Assembly: GCF_003330725.1 (NCBI RefSeq) | Contig: NZ_CP030840.1 | Span: 4,712,001 to 4,776,000, forward strand | Source: Acidisarcina polymorpha | GTDB lineage: Bacteria; Acidobacteriota; Terriglobia; Terriglobales; Acidobacteriaceae | Reading direction: 5' to 3' | DNA: 64,000 bases | Shown: piece by piece, positions 53,996 through 63,262 of the stretch | How positions within the stretch are numbered: position 1 is the stretch's first letter | Layout: every line of letters starts with the position of its first letter | Notes under the pieces: generated by a model | The model's database searches: none | What the model saw: only the letters and a program-made list of their open reading frames with translations | What the model was told of the DNA's origin: nothing | Translations under genes and position numbers: made by a program

Positions 53996-55615
53996 TTGGC
54001 TACCACGACGATGGAAGTTGTCGCTGCTCCCGCGGTTGGGGGTGCGAAACAAGTGAATCCTTGGGCCGTGGCTCTGACGGTGACTCTGGCCACGTTCATG
54101 GAACTGCTAGACACCTCAATTGCAAACGTGTCCTTGCCACATATCGCGGGAGGACTTGGGCGCAGCTTCGATGAGACAACCTGGGTACTGACGTCCTACC
54201 TGGTTGCGAACGCGGTCGTTTTGCCGATGAGCGCGTGGTTGAGCCGGGTCTTCGGGCGGAAGCGCTACTACATGATCAGCGTGGGACTTTTCACCGCCAC
54301 GTCGTTTCTTTGCGGCATCGCTCCGAGCTTAAATTTTCTAGTGATCTTCCGCGTTCTGCAGGGGATCGGCGGAGGCGGCCTCGCTCCCGTCGAGCAAGCA
54401 ATCCTGGTCGACACCTTTCCAGCTACGAAGCGAGCGGCTGCCTTCGCTCTCTACAGCGTCGCCATCGTGACGGCTCCAGCAATCGGGCCTCCGTTGGGTG
54501 GCTGGATCACGGACAGCTTTTCGTGGCGTTGGGTATTCTTCATCAATGTCCCAATCGGTCTCATCTCTTTATTTCTTACCAACCGGCTCGTGAGCGATCC
54601 TCCGGCTTTCAAAGCCGAAGTTGCCGAAGCAAAACGACTGGGTAGACTTCGTATCGACTACATCGGCATTACTCTGATCGCGCTTGGTTTTGCCTGCTTA
54701 GAAGTGGTCTTGGATCGCGGTCAGATCGACGACTGGTTTGGCAGCCGCTTCATCTCCGGCATGTTTATCGCGGCGATTCTTGCGCTTGGCTTCGCCATCT
54801 GGTGGGAGTTACGAACTCCGGATCCGGTCGTCGAACTTGCTCTGCTTAGTGAGCGCAATTTCGCCATTTCCAATGTCTTTTATTTCCTCTTCGGCTTTGT
54901 CCTATTCGGCAGCACAACCATGATTCCCGAACTGCTGCAAAGTCTCTATGGGTATACCGCGACCGATGCGGGGCTGGTGCTGGGCCCGGGAGCGGCAGTC
55001 ATCACCGTGCTTGCGCCAATGGTCGCCATCCTGACGCAGAAAGGAAAAGTGAAGCCGCGCTGGCTGATTGCTTTCAGTTTCGCTGTCGTCTCGGCGTCGA
55101 TGTTCTACTACAGCAGCTTTACCTTACAAACCGACTACTTTCATTTCGCACTGGCGCGTGCGCTCCAGGGCTTCGGCTACGCTTTTCTGTTTGTCCCGGT
55201 GAGTGTGCTCGCCTATTCCTATCTGCCGCCGGCTAAGAACAACAAGGGCTCGAGCCTTACCAATCTGTTTCGAAACTGGGGTGGCAGCTTCGGGGTAGCG
55301 TTTATAACCACCGTTCACGAGCGCCGCACCGACCTGAACAGCGACCGGCTCTCGCGCACAGCCGACAGCGCATCGCCGCTGTTTCACGCGCGTATCGACG
55401 CGCTCACCAAGAGCTTCGAACATCTGGGTTTTTCCCACGCAAATGCATCGCAGCACGCACAAGGTATGCTCTATAACCAACTCAATCAACAGGCAAGCAT
55501 GCTGGGATATATGGACTGCTTTCGCATGATGGCGGTGTTTTCGCTGATCGGCATTCCGCTCGCGTTCATGACTCGCAGCTTCCGGCCCGGGGGAGGGTCT
55601 GCGGGTGGTCACTGA
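53996..55615 (+). CDS. MFS multidrug exporter, DHA2/EmrB-QacA family (14 TM)
   Basis: This 539-residue transporter has about 14 membrane segments. It shows the DHA2 motifs LDTSIANVSLPHIAGGLG after TM1, LSRVFGRKRYYMISVGLF in the first loop and LQGIGGGGLAPVEQAILVD in TM4-5. It should export drugs or toxic compounds with proton antiport. The start is TTG at 53996 with GAGAGGA upstream; ATG at 54011 is an alternative. It is probably controlled by the divergent TetR. No membrane-fusion (EmrA) partner is adjacent. Confidence 0.93.
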   Translation: MATTTMEVVAAPAVGGAKQVNPWAVALTVTLATFMELLDTSIANVSLPHIAGGLGRSFDETTWVLTSYLVANAVVLPMSAWLSRVFGRKRYYMISVGLFTATSFLCGIAPSLNFLVIFRVLQGIGGGGLAPVEQAILVDTFPATKRAAAFALYSVAIVTAPAIGPPLGGWITDSFSWRWVFFINVPIGLISLFLTNRLVSDPPAFKAEVAEAKRLGRLRIDYIGITLIALGFACLEVVLDRGQIDDWFGSRFISGMFIAAILALGFAIWWELRTPDPVVELALLSERNFAISNVFYFLFGFVLFGSTTMIPELLQSLYGYTATDAGLVLGPGAAVITVLAPMVAILTQKGKVKPRWLIAFSFAVVSASMFYYSSFTLQTDYFHFALARALQGFGYAFLFVPVSVLAYSYLPPAKNNKGSSLTNLFRNWGGSFGVAFITTVHERRTDLNSDRLSRTADSASPLFHARIDALTKSFEHLGFSHANASQHAQGMLYNQLNQQASMLGYMDCFRMMAVFSLIGIPLAFMTRSFRPGGGSAGGH

Positions 55616-55642
55616 TCACTCGAGCTCTAGCCAGGCGCTCGG

Positions 55643-56320
55643 CTAATAGCCGTTGGCGACCAGAAACTCGAGGGTAATGTCGTCTGCATTCTGTTGTTGC
55701 CGCTGTAGGCGCTCCTCGGCAAACTTGATCAACACGTCAGCCTCAAGGTTCACAGGCTGGCCTGCTTTGAGCGTGTGAAGATTGGTTGAGGCATAGGTGT
55801 GGGGAATAATTGCGACGCTCACGATGTCGCCTTCCTGAGTTCCGCGATCGAACCTGGCAACCGTTAGGCTGATGCCTTCTATCGCGATCGAGCCTTTTTC
55901 AACCACGTAGCGTGAGATACCTTCCGGGACTGCGATCCGGAGCCACCAATCCGCCACCTCCGAATTGGCTCCAGCATCGATTTGCGCCAGCGACAGCAGT
56001 GTGCCAGTGCCGTCCACGTGGCCTTGAACGACATGTCCCCCCAGCGGAGTACCCGCCGGGGTCGGTAGTTCGAGATTGACTGCGGATCCTGGTGCGAGCG
56101 CCGTCAGGGAAGTGCGAGCGACGGTTTCTGCCGCCAGGTCGGCGTGAAACAGCGGAGGGGCGATATCGAGCGCCGTTAGGCAGACGCCACTCACCGCTAT
56201 GCTGTCCCCGACGTGCAGCTTCGAGGCCAGGCCAGGAGCGTCAATGGCGATCCGCTGCGATCCTGCGCGCTGCTCGACGGAGACGATGGAGCCGGTAGTT
56301 TCGATCAGGCCGGTGAACAT
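55643..56320 (-). CDS. ribE: Riboflavin synthase, alpha chain
   Basis: This 225-residue enzyme dismutates two 6,7-dimethyl-8-ribityllumazine molecules to riboflavin. It has two lumazine-binding repeats: MFTGLIETTGSIVSVEQR with GDSIAVSGVCLTA, and GGHVVQGHVDGTG with KGSIAIEGISLTVA. It lies 4 bp after ribD and so is probably translated from the same message. ribBA and ribH are not in the window, and no FMN riboswitch was seen. Confidence 0.96.
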   Translation of the reverse strand: MFTGLIETTGSIVSVEQRAGSQRIAIDAPGLASKLHVGDSIAVSGVCLTALDIAPPLFHADLAAETVARTSLTALAPGSAVNLELPTPAGTPLGGHVVQGHVDGTGTLLSLAQIDAGANSEVADWWLRIAVPEGISRYVVEKGSIAIEGISLTVARFDRGTQEGDIVSVAIIPHTYASTNLHTLKAGQPVNLEADVLIKFAEERLQRQQQNADDITLEFLVANGY

Positions 56321-56324
56321 ACTC

Positions 56325-57536
56325 TCAGAGTAAACGATCAGGAAGATTACTTTGAACTGGCCAGGGATCGGTCAGCCGGCCTTCGAAGGCGAAGTCGCTG
56401 CCGTAGCGATGCAGCGTAAAATCGCGGACACCTGGCTTCTGTGACGGGGCCTTCTCGATCAAGGGTAGACCGTCGGCTCCGAGCATCGACGGCGCGTAAA
56501 AGAGAAAAAGACGATCCACCAAAGCAGCGTCAAGAAAGCTGGCGTTGACTCCCGATCCCGCCTCCACCATGACGCTGGTGATTTGCATCTCGCCTAATTG
56601 GCGGAGTAGCTCGGGCAGTGCGGGAGATGTCTTGCCAGGATCAGGAATGATCTGCTTGACGGTCACTCCGGCTGCGGCGAGAGCGGCGATGCGTTGTTCA
56701 TGGATTTGGGAATTTGCACTAGCGTGCGCCCCAGTCTGAAGGCATGGGTTGGTGCAAATGACGAGCAGATCGTCTTTCGCCGACTGCACCAGCTTCGATT
56801 CCAGCGGCAGACGCAGTTCGGAATCAAGCACGATCCGCAACAATGGCCGCCGCCGCGGAAGGCCGCTGCGATCAGTGAGCAGCGGATCGTCACTGAGGAC
56901 GGTGCCGATGCCGGTAATCACAGCATCGACCGAGTGTCGCAGCAACTGAACCTGCTGCCGCGATTCCGGCCCTGTAATCCAGGCAATTTCTCCTCTGATC
57001 CGGGAAGAAGCCGGTGGGGCGATGCGGCCGTCCAGCGTCATAGCGGATTTAATGGTCACGTAGGGGAAGCCGGTCGAGATGTATTTGGCAAAGGCATCGT
57101 TCAATCGCCGGGCGGAAGTCTCCAGGATCCCGACCGTGACATCAATCCCGGCTTGCCGAAGCCTCTCCATCCCCCGGCCATGGACGGTCGGATTTGCATC
57201 GGCGGTGGCGACTACGACGCTGCCGACGCCGGCCGCGATCAGAGCGTCGGCGCATGGGCCGGTTCGTCCGTAATGCGAACATGGTTCGAGAGTCACATAA
57301 GCAGTTGCGCCGCGGGCAAGCTCGCCAGCTTCGCGGAGTGCGACGACTTCGGCGTGATCTCGACGCTCATATTCGTGAAAACCCGTCCCGATCAGGCGTC
57401 CATCTTGCACAATGACACAACCAACTGTGGGGTTAGGCGAAGCCAGCCCTACGCCTCGACCTGCCAAGGTGAGGGCTTGCGCCATCCAATGTTCATGCCG
57501 GCTTTCCGGGGATTTAGAGGAGAGGTCAACCACCAA
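56325..57536 (-). CDS. ribD: Bifunctional diaminohydroxyphosphoribosylaminopyrimidine deaminase/reductase
   Basis: This 403-residue enzyme performs the second and third steps of riboflavin synthesis. The N-terminal deaminase has the zinc motif HAEVVAL and PCSHYGRTGPCADAL. The C-terminal reductase starts near YVTIKSAMTLDGRIA and includes GIGTVLSDDPLLTDR. The start overlaps the last 11 bases of ftsY, so translation is probably coupled. The very beginning ([12 protein letters not shown]) is an extension before the conserved deaminase start. Confidence 0.95.
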   Translation of the reverse strand: MVVDLSSKSPESRHEHWMAQALTLAGRGVGLASPNPTVGCVIVQDGRLIGTGFHEYERRDHAEVVALREAGELARGATAYVTLEPCSHYGRTGPCADALIAAGVGSVVVATADANPTVHGRGMERLRQAGIDVTVGILETSARRLNDAFAKYISTGFPYVTIKSAMTLDGRIAPPASSRIRGEIAWITGPESRQQVQLLRHSVDAVITGIGTVLSDDPLLTDRSGLPRRRPLLRIVLDSELRLPLESKLVQSAKDDLLVICTNPCLQTGAHASANSQIHEQRIAALAAAGVTVKQIIPDPGKTSPALPELLRQLGEMQITSVMVEAGSGVNASFLDAALVDRLFLFYAPSMLGADGLPLIEKAPSQKPGVRDFTLHRYGSDFAFEGRLTDPWPVQSNLPDRLL

Positions 57537-58479
57537 TCATCGACTCCACAAAGGCCTCGCTATCGAAAGGCAGCAGGTCATCGATCTTCTCGCCGACACC
57601 CACGTAGCGGACGGGCAGATTCAGCTCGCGGGCGATGGCGATGGCGATGCCGCCTTTGGCCGTGCCGTCAAGCTTGGTCAAAACGATGCCGGTGACTCCG
57701 GCGGATTCAGTAAAAAGCCGGGCCTGCTGCAGCCCATTCTGACCGGTGGTGGCGTCCATGACCAGCAGCACCTCATGAGGAGCCGACGGCACAATACGCT
57801 GCGCGGTCCGGCGCATCTTGTCGAGTTCCGCCATCAGGCTGTTCTTGGTGTGCAGCCGGCCGGCGGTGTCTACGATCAGCACATCGGTGGAACGCGCTTT
57901 AGCCGCCTGCATGGCGTCGTAGAGCACAGCCGACGGATCGCCCCCCTGCTTGGTCTTGATCATCTCGACGCCGCTGCGTTCGCCCCAGACTTGGAGCTGC
58001 TCGATCGCGGCCGCGCGGAAGGTATCGGCCGCGCAGAGTAGCACCGTTTTTGCGTCCCGGCGAAAGTAGGCCGCGAGCTTGCCGGTGGTGGTGGTTTTTC
58101 CGGTGCCGTTCACGCCGACCAGCATAATGACCAGCGGAGGGGCGATTTTGGCGGTGGGTTTCTGGTGTTCATCAAGAATGGCTTTGAGATGATCCTTCAA
58201 TAATTGCTTTAACTCAGCGCCGTCCCGGATGCCTTGCCGCTTGGCTCGTTCGCGGAGCGCGGTAATGACCTCGCTGCTGGTGGCGACCCCAATGTCGGAC
58301 GAGATCAGCACCATTTCGAGTTCTTCGAGGGAGCTCTCGTCGACTTCGCGGGTGAGGGCGATGACGCCTTCAATTTTTTCGCCCAGGCTGTCGCGAGTCT
58401 TAGTGACCGCCTGTTTCATGCGGTCGAAGATCGATTTCTTCTCGGGTTCGTTCAGGCTGCCAAAAAGGGTTTGAATCAT
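57526..58479 (-). CDS. ftsY: Signal recognition particle receptor FtsY
   Basis: This 317-residue GTPase docks SRP-bound ribosomes at the membrane. It has the NG domain only, without the long acidic A domain of E. coli. GTPase motifs are G1 [22 protein letters not shown] and the [10 protein letters not shown] base-specificity loop. The N-domain begins about residue 20. It is the first gene of the ftsY-ribD-ribE run; the promoter would lie in the 187-bp divergent gap before the exporter at 58667. Confidence 0.96.
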   Translation of the reverse strand: MIQTLFGSLNEPEKKSIFDRMKQAVTKTRDSLGEKIEGVIALTREVDESSLEELEMVLISSDIGVATSSEVITALRERAKRQGIRDGAELKQLLKDHLKAILDEHQKPTAKIAPPLVIMLVGVNGTGKTTTTGKLAAYFRRDAKTVLLCAADTFRAAAIEQLQVWGERSGVEMIKTKQGGDPSAVLYDAMQAAKARSTDVLIVDTAGRLHTKNSLMAELDKMRRTAQRIVPSAPHEVLLVMDATTGQNGLQQARLFTESAGVTGIVLTKLDGTAKGGIAIAIARELNLPVRYVGVGEKIDDLLPFDSEAFVESMIGG

Positions 58480-58666
58480 GCGAAGCGGAGGTTCCTTTGC
58501 GGCCGGTTTGTCCGCTTAATTGAGTTTAGCAATCTGCACGTGGAGCCAATCGCGAGAGCAGCGTGCGCCGAGCAGAAATTCCTCTCGATTGCCGTTCTTA
58601 TCGAAAGAATCTCGCGCTGAAAAGAATTCGGTCGGGCCAATGGTCAGTTAAACTTGGCGACAAGCC

Positions 58667-59983
58667 ATGGCGACCCCCCGCGACGACGCTCAAGAAGTAT
58701 TGCCGGATCCGCTGGCGACGGAGCCGGAGTTCCTGGTGGGCGTCGACGGCCCATTGCCTACACCGCAAATCCCCAAAGGGCGTCGCGCCGCCGCCACGTT
58801 TATCTTCTTGACGGTGGCGCTGGACATGTTGGCGATGGGGATGATAGCCCCGGTGCTGCCGCGGCTGATTACGAACTTCCTCAACGGCGACACCGTGAAT
58901 GCCGCCCAGATGCTGGGGATCTTCGGCACCCTCTTTGCGGCAATGCAATTTTTCTTCTCTCCGGTATTGGGCTCGTTGTCGGACCGCTTTGGGCGTCGTC
59001 CGGTGGTGCTGCTCTCGAATTTTGGACTCGGCTTCGATTACATGCTCATGGCCTGGGCGCCTGCACTCGACTGGCTCTTCGTTGGTCGCGTCATCTCCGG
59101 GTTGACTGCATCGAGCATACCCACGGCCATGGCCTACATGGCGGACGTCACGCCGCGGGAAAAACGCGCTGCCGCCTTCGGCATGTTGAATGCGGCCTTT
59201 GGGATGGGCTTTGTGCTCGGGCCGGCGCTTGGTGGAGTATTAGGCAACGTGAATCCCCGATTGCCTTTCTGGGTCGCCGGCGGATTAAGCCTGATTAACG
59301 GGATGTATGGCCTCTTCATCCTGCCGGAGTCGCTTGCCAAAGAACATCGCAGTCCCTTCTCCTGGAAGCGCGCGAACCCGGTTGGATCGCTTTCATTGTT
59401 GAGCCGTAATCGCGTCCTGCTCGGCATCGCCGGCTTACTGCTGCTTGGCTATATCGCCCAACAATCCTTGATGAACGTCTACGTCATCTACGCTGATTAC
59501 CGGTATCACTGGACCGACAGAACGGTAGGTCTCTCGCTGGCGTTGGTCGGGATCTTTTCTGGAGTTTACGGCGCGTTGCTCGTCAAACCCGTGGTGGCGT
59601 GGCTTGGCGAACGCAAGGCAATGGTCCTGGGGTTTGTCGGCGGGGCGGTTGGTTACTCCATGTTCGGGCTCTCCGCCACCGGTGTGCTTTTCTGGGCGGC
59701 AATCCCATTTCTGAACATGATGTCTTTCGCATGGCCGTCCGCCCAGAGCATCATGTCTCACGAGATCGGCCCCTCGGAACAGGGACAACTCCAGGGCGCC
59801 GTGAATAGTCTGCGCGGTATCGCGGGCCTCTTCGGCCCCGGACTGTTTACCTACGTTTTCAGCAAATCGATCGGCCTTCATGCCCCGGTCCAGCTGCCGG
59901 GGACGCCTTTTTTCCTGGCGGCGGCCATGCTGGTCGCTGGGCTTGGCTTGATGATCGTCATTCGGCAAACGCGTACCACCTAG
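58667..59983 (+). CDS. MFS transporter, TetA-like 12-TM exporter
   Basis: This 438-residue transporter has 12 membrane segments and a 40-residue soluble N-terminal extension rich in Pro, Glu and Asp. The first-loop motif LGSLSDRFGRRPVVLLSNFG and the TM4-5 region RVISGLTASSIPTAMAYMAD place it with TetA-type antiporters. The substrate is unknown; similarity to tetracycline efflux is at family level only and does not show resistance. No divergent TetR partner is present. The ribosome-binding site is weak. Confidence 0.9.
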   Translation: MATPRDDAQEVLPDPLATEPEFLVGVDGPLPTPQIPKGRRAAATFIFLTVALDMLAMGMIAPVLPRLITNFLNGDTVNAAQMLGIFGTLFAAMQFFFSPVLGSLSDRFGRRPVVLLSNFGLGFDYMLMAWAPALDWLFVGRVISGLTASSIPTAMAYMADVTPREKRAAAFGMLNAAFGMGFVLGPALGGVLGNVNPRLPFWVAGGLSLINGMYGLFILPESLAKEHRSPFSWKRANPVGSLSLLSRNRVLLGIAGLLLLGYIAQQSLMNVYVIYADYRYHWTDRTVGLSLALVGIFSGVYGALLVKPVVAWLGERKAMVLGFVGGAVGYSMFGLSATGVLFWAAIPFLNMMSFAWPSAQSIMSHEIGPSEQGQLQGAVNSLRGIAGLFGPGLFTYVFSKSIGLHAPVQLPGTPFFLAAAMLVAGLGLMIVIRQTRTT

Positions 59984-60018
59984 CTGCTCCCGGGGATGAG
60001 TAATGAGGTGCGCTATGG

Positions 60019-61026
60019 CTATTCATCCTTCCCTGGCCGGGCCATCAACTCGCGCATGGCATCGAGCGGCGACCTTCGTCCGCTCAAAATTGCGGCAACC
60101 TGTTCGGTAATTGGCATTTCAATTCCATGACTGTTCGCCAGATCCAGAGCGGCGAAGGTTGTCCTGACACCTTCTGCCACTTTGCCATCGAGGCCGGTCA
60201 GGATCTCTTCTAATGCTCGCCCCTTACCCAGTTCCATACCGACGAGTCGATTGCGCGAGAGCGAACCGGTACAGGTCAAAACCAGGTCTCCCAATCCGGA
60301 GAGGCCTGCCAGAGTGGTGCGGCGGCCCCCGCAGGCAACCGCCAGCCGGGTGATTTCAGCGATGCCGCGAGTAATGAGAGCGGCGGCTGCGTTGTGACCG
60401 AGGATGAGGCCTGTCACCACTCCTGAAGCAATGGCGATCACATTCTTGAGCGCCCCGCCAAGTTCCACTCCCACTAAATCTTCATTGGTATACAGGCGCA
60501 GAGTCGCGCTGCTGAACTCGCGTTGAATTTTTGCGGCGAATGCATTCTCGACGAAGGCGATCGTCAACGCCGTCGGAGAGCCGGCCGCGACTTCCTGAGC
60601 GAAGGACGGGCCACTCAGAACCCCGCAAGGCGGATTCAGCGCCGAGCTGGCCAGTGTCTGCCGGATCACTTCAGTCATCCGCAGGAGGGTTCCGTCTTCG
60701 ATCCCTTTCGTGGCGCTGACCAGGATCTGTTCCTTTCGCAGCCAAGGAGCGAAATGCGTATAGGTCGCGCGTAAATGTTCGGAGGGCACGACGCTGACCA
60801 CGATCTCAGCATCAGCAACCGCTTCTATCGCTTCGGAGGTAATGGTCAGGGCAGCCGGCAAGGCAAAGCCGGGAAGATGGCGAAGATTCTCCCGCTGCTG
60901 ACGCATCTCCGCTGCTGCCGCCGGGGAGCGCGTCCAGAGAACCACATTGTGATCGCTTCGCTGGCTCAAATGAACTGCCAGGGCGGTGCCCCACGCGCCG
61001 CTTCCTAGAATGGCAATACGACTCAT
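60019..61026 (-). CDS. gpsA: NAD(P)-dependent glycerol-3-phosphate dehydrogenase
   Basis: This 335-residue enzyme makes sn-glycerol-3-phosphate from dihydroxyacetone phosphate for phospholipid synthesis. The nucleotide-binding start is IAILGSGAWGTALA and the catalytic lysine is K194 in GALKNVIAIASG. The same frame is open to 61701, but that upstream part is the plsY gene read out of frame; the ATG at 61026 matches the family start. It overlaps the plsY stop by 4 bp (ATGA). Confidence 0.96.
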   Translation of the reverse strand: MSRIAILGSGAWGTALAVHLSQRSDHNVVLWTRSPAAAAEMRQQRENLRHLPGFALPAALTITSEAIEAVADAEIVVSVVPSEHLRATYTHFAPWLRKEQILVSATKGIEDGTLLRMTEVIRQTLASSALNPPCGVLSGPSFAQEVAAGSPTALTIAFVENAFAAKIQREFSSATLRLYTNEDLVGVELGGALKNVIAIASGVVTGLILGHNAAAALITRGIAEITRLAVACGGRRTTLAGLSGLGDLVLTCTGSLSRNRLVGMELGKGRALEEILTGLDGKVAEGVRTTFAALDLANSHGIEMPITEQVAAILSGRRSPLDAMRELMARPGKDE

Positions 61027-61670
61027 GGAGCAGATTGCTCCCGGGATTTGCCGAACCGGTATTCGGTCCCCCGCAAAAGGCGATTGAGGTTCTGACGGTG
61101 CTTCACGATGACGAGTAGAGGGACCAGCACGATGACGACTTCGAACATGGAGGTACGACTCGCGCGACTCACATAGATGGCCGCTACAGGAAAGACGAGC
61201 GCCGCCACGATCGAGGCCAGGGAGACATAGCGCCAGATCAGCAGGACGACGACGAAGATCGCCAGTCCGCTCACCGCTGCGACCGGCGACAGTGCGAGGA
61301 AGACACCCAGGGAAGTGGCGACTCCCTTGCCGCCCTTGAAGCGCAGCCACATGGGATACATATGACCGAGGATGGCGAAAAGGGCTGCGATCGCTGCAGC
61401 GTCTTGAGGGACAGCCGCCATTCCGCCAAACCAGCGAAGTATCCAGCCAGCGGCCAGTACAGCAAGGTAGCCCTTGGCGGCGTCCAGGAAAAATGTCAGT
61501 AGACCGAGCCCTTTGGCGCCCGACCGGACGACATTTGTGGCTCCAATATTTCCGCTGCCCTTGGTTCGTATATCTTCTTTGCGAAACAACAGTACGAGCA
61601 GGAATCCAAACGGAATTGAGCCAAGAAGGTAAGCGACTGCAGCGACAAATAGGTAGGGCAAAAAAGCCAT
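61023..61670 (-). CDS. plsY: Acyl-phosphate:glycerol-3-phosphate acyltransferase
   Basis: This 215-residue membrane acyltransferase uses acyl-phosphate to acylate glycerol-3-phosphate, the product of gpsA downstream. It has about five membrane segments and the three family motifs: GSIPFGFLLV, then GSGNIGATNVVRSGAKG, then FKGGKGVATSLG. The ATGA overlap with gpsA couples enzyme and substrate supply. plsX is not in the window. Confidence 0.96.
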   Translation of the reverse strand: MAFLPYLFVAAVAYLLGSIPFGFLLVLLFRKEDIRTKGSGNIGATNVVRSGAKGLGLLTFFLDAAKGYLAVLAAGWILRWFGGMAAVPQDAAAIAALFAILGHMYPMWLRFKGGKGVATSLGVFLALSPVAAVSGLAIFVVVLLIWRYVSLASIVAALVFPVAAIYVSRASRTSMFEVVIVLVPLLVIVKHRQNLNRLLRGTEYRFGKSREQSAP

Positions 61671-61787
61671 GCGTTTCTGAGTTTAGCAGTGGTGACGGCA
61701 CGCTACGAAAACACAGCCGCAGACGTAGGCTGAATCACCTACCGGCCCACTCGTCTTGGAGCACACGATACGCTGATCGCCTAACGC

Positions 61788-62822
61788 TTATTTCGCCCAG
61801 GCAAGGCCGTCAGCGCCCTTGCCCGCGTCGATCAGCGTCTTTACCTTCCATTCAGAAAGATCGATGACCGCGACCTGACCTTTGACGTTGCAGGAAATAT
61901 AGGCGGTGTGCCCGTCTGGGTTGAGGAGCACCTCTTGCGGCGCCTCCGGAACGTCGATTGTCTTCGCCACTTTCAGTGTGGTGAGGTCGACGACCGCGAC
62001 CTGGTTGGCCGAGGGCACGGTCACCAGGAGCCAATGGCCATCGAGGGTTGCACCTGTGCCGTAACCCTCACCGGGAAGCGCCACCCAGTTCTTCACCTGG
62101 TTGGAGGAAGTATCGATGACTGCCAGACGCGGCTGGGTTTGATCGGCAGTGAAGGCCATGCGGTCGTCGCGCGAGACCGAAATGCGCTGGGTATAAGCGG
62201 AGATTGGGATGACGGCGATCGTCTTGCGCGCCTTCATGTCCAGCACGGAGACGGTGCCGGGTTTGACATTCGCGGTGTAACCGCGATTGCCGTCGTGCGA
62301 GAGGGCCAGCATGTGCGAAAAATCCTGCGTGGTCGGAATGGTTCCTACGATCTTAAGCGTCTTGGGATCGACGATGGTGATGTCTTTATCGAGTTCGGTG
62401 GTGACGTAAAGCTGGTTGCTGCCAGAATCGAAGATCGGGCAATGAGGCCGTACCCCATGTCCGAAATCGACGGTTCCAGTCACTTTTCCGGAGGGTATAT
62501 CGATAATTGCCATCGTGCTTCCATCGGTACCGGGTTTGGCCACGCCCGAGTTCCCGTAGATCGGTACATACGCAGTGCGTCCGTCGGGCGAGGCTGCAAC
62601 TTCATGGCCCGTCACTCCGCCGACCGGCACCGCACCGACGAGATGTCCGGTTGCCGGATCGAGGATGCTCAAACTGCGATCTCCCTGGTTCGCGACGAGC
62701 AAAAGCGGAGAAGCGGTGCTCTTGGCCTGTACTGGTCTGTTTATCCCGGCAAGAGTAAGTCCTAAGCAAACGATCAGAACGCACGGAATTGTATAGATTC
62801 TCATCGTCGACGAGGCTATCAC
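61788..62822 (-). CDS. Secreted YVTN beta-propeller repeat protein
   Basis: This 344-residue protein has a signal peptide (MRIYTIPCVLIVCLGLTLAG after a short leader) and about seven YVTN-type blades, for example LLLVANQGDRSLSILDPATG, VNQ-x-VAVVDL-type segments and AYISCNVKGQVAVIDL. Such propellers are extracytoplasmic binding platforms of unknown role; some accompany PQQ or c-type cytochromes. GTG at 62822 has AGGAG 7 bp upstream and is preferred over the ATG at 62804. Confidence 0.86.
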   Translation of the reverse strand: MIASSTMRIYTIPCVLIVCLGLTLAGINRPVQAKSTASPLLLVANQGDRSLSILDPATGHLVGAVPVGGVTGHEVAASPDGRTAYVPIYGNSGVAKPGTDGSTMAIIDIPSGKVTGTVDFGHGVRPHCPIFDSGSNQLYVTTELDKDITIVDPKTLKIVGTIPTTQDFSHMLALSHDGNRGYTANVKPGTVSVLDMKARKTIAVIPISAYTQRISVSRDDRMAFTADQTQPRLAVIDTSSNQVKNWVALPGEGYGTGATLDGHWLLVTVPSANQVAVVDLTTLKVAKTIDVPEAPQEVLLNPDGHTAYISCNVKGQVAVIDLSEWKVKTLIDAGKGADGLAWAK

Positions 62823-63262
62823 GCCGCTCTCCTGCTTTCAATTTGCTTCAAACGGAGGGCTGAGATGAATTGAGGCTGGGCTCGAGATCCTCGCACGACA
62901 GGATAGCGGGATGCTTCTGGCAATCGATGTCCGAGATGAGATCCAACATAACTTCCACTTACAAACTTCTTTTCCGGCGTTGGTTCGACGTGCTACTCTT
63001 CGTGAGAGCGGAGTTACGATGAGGAAACCAGTCGAATCATTGAGCGGCGAAACCCCCACTCCGTCGATGCGCCGGTTCGCCAGCTCGACCGCTCCCCGCA
63101 AGCATCTTCGCGTTCTCCCAACGCGAACTCGCCCTAGTCTTTTCGGCGACTAATCTCCGCTGCTAACCGCCTGGATCCTCGTCGTGTCCGGCGAGAATGG
63201 ACCCGACCTACCTGCTCCCAGCTGTATGCTCCGGACTCCGGCCCCTGCAAGGAGAGATTTTT
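62823..63262. other. Divergent intergenic region, no gene recognised
   Basis: This 440-bp stretch lies between the YVTN gene and the aminotransferase. Frames of 60-87 codons on both strands lack ribosome-binding sites and recognisable products. It should hold promoters for both genes. Confidence 0.5.

Noticed and set aside
60019-61701. A 560-residue protein fused to GpsA
   Set aside because: The extra N-terminal part is plsY read in another frame. The ATG at 61026 gives the standard GpsA start.
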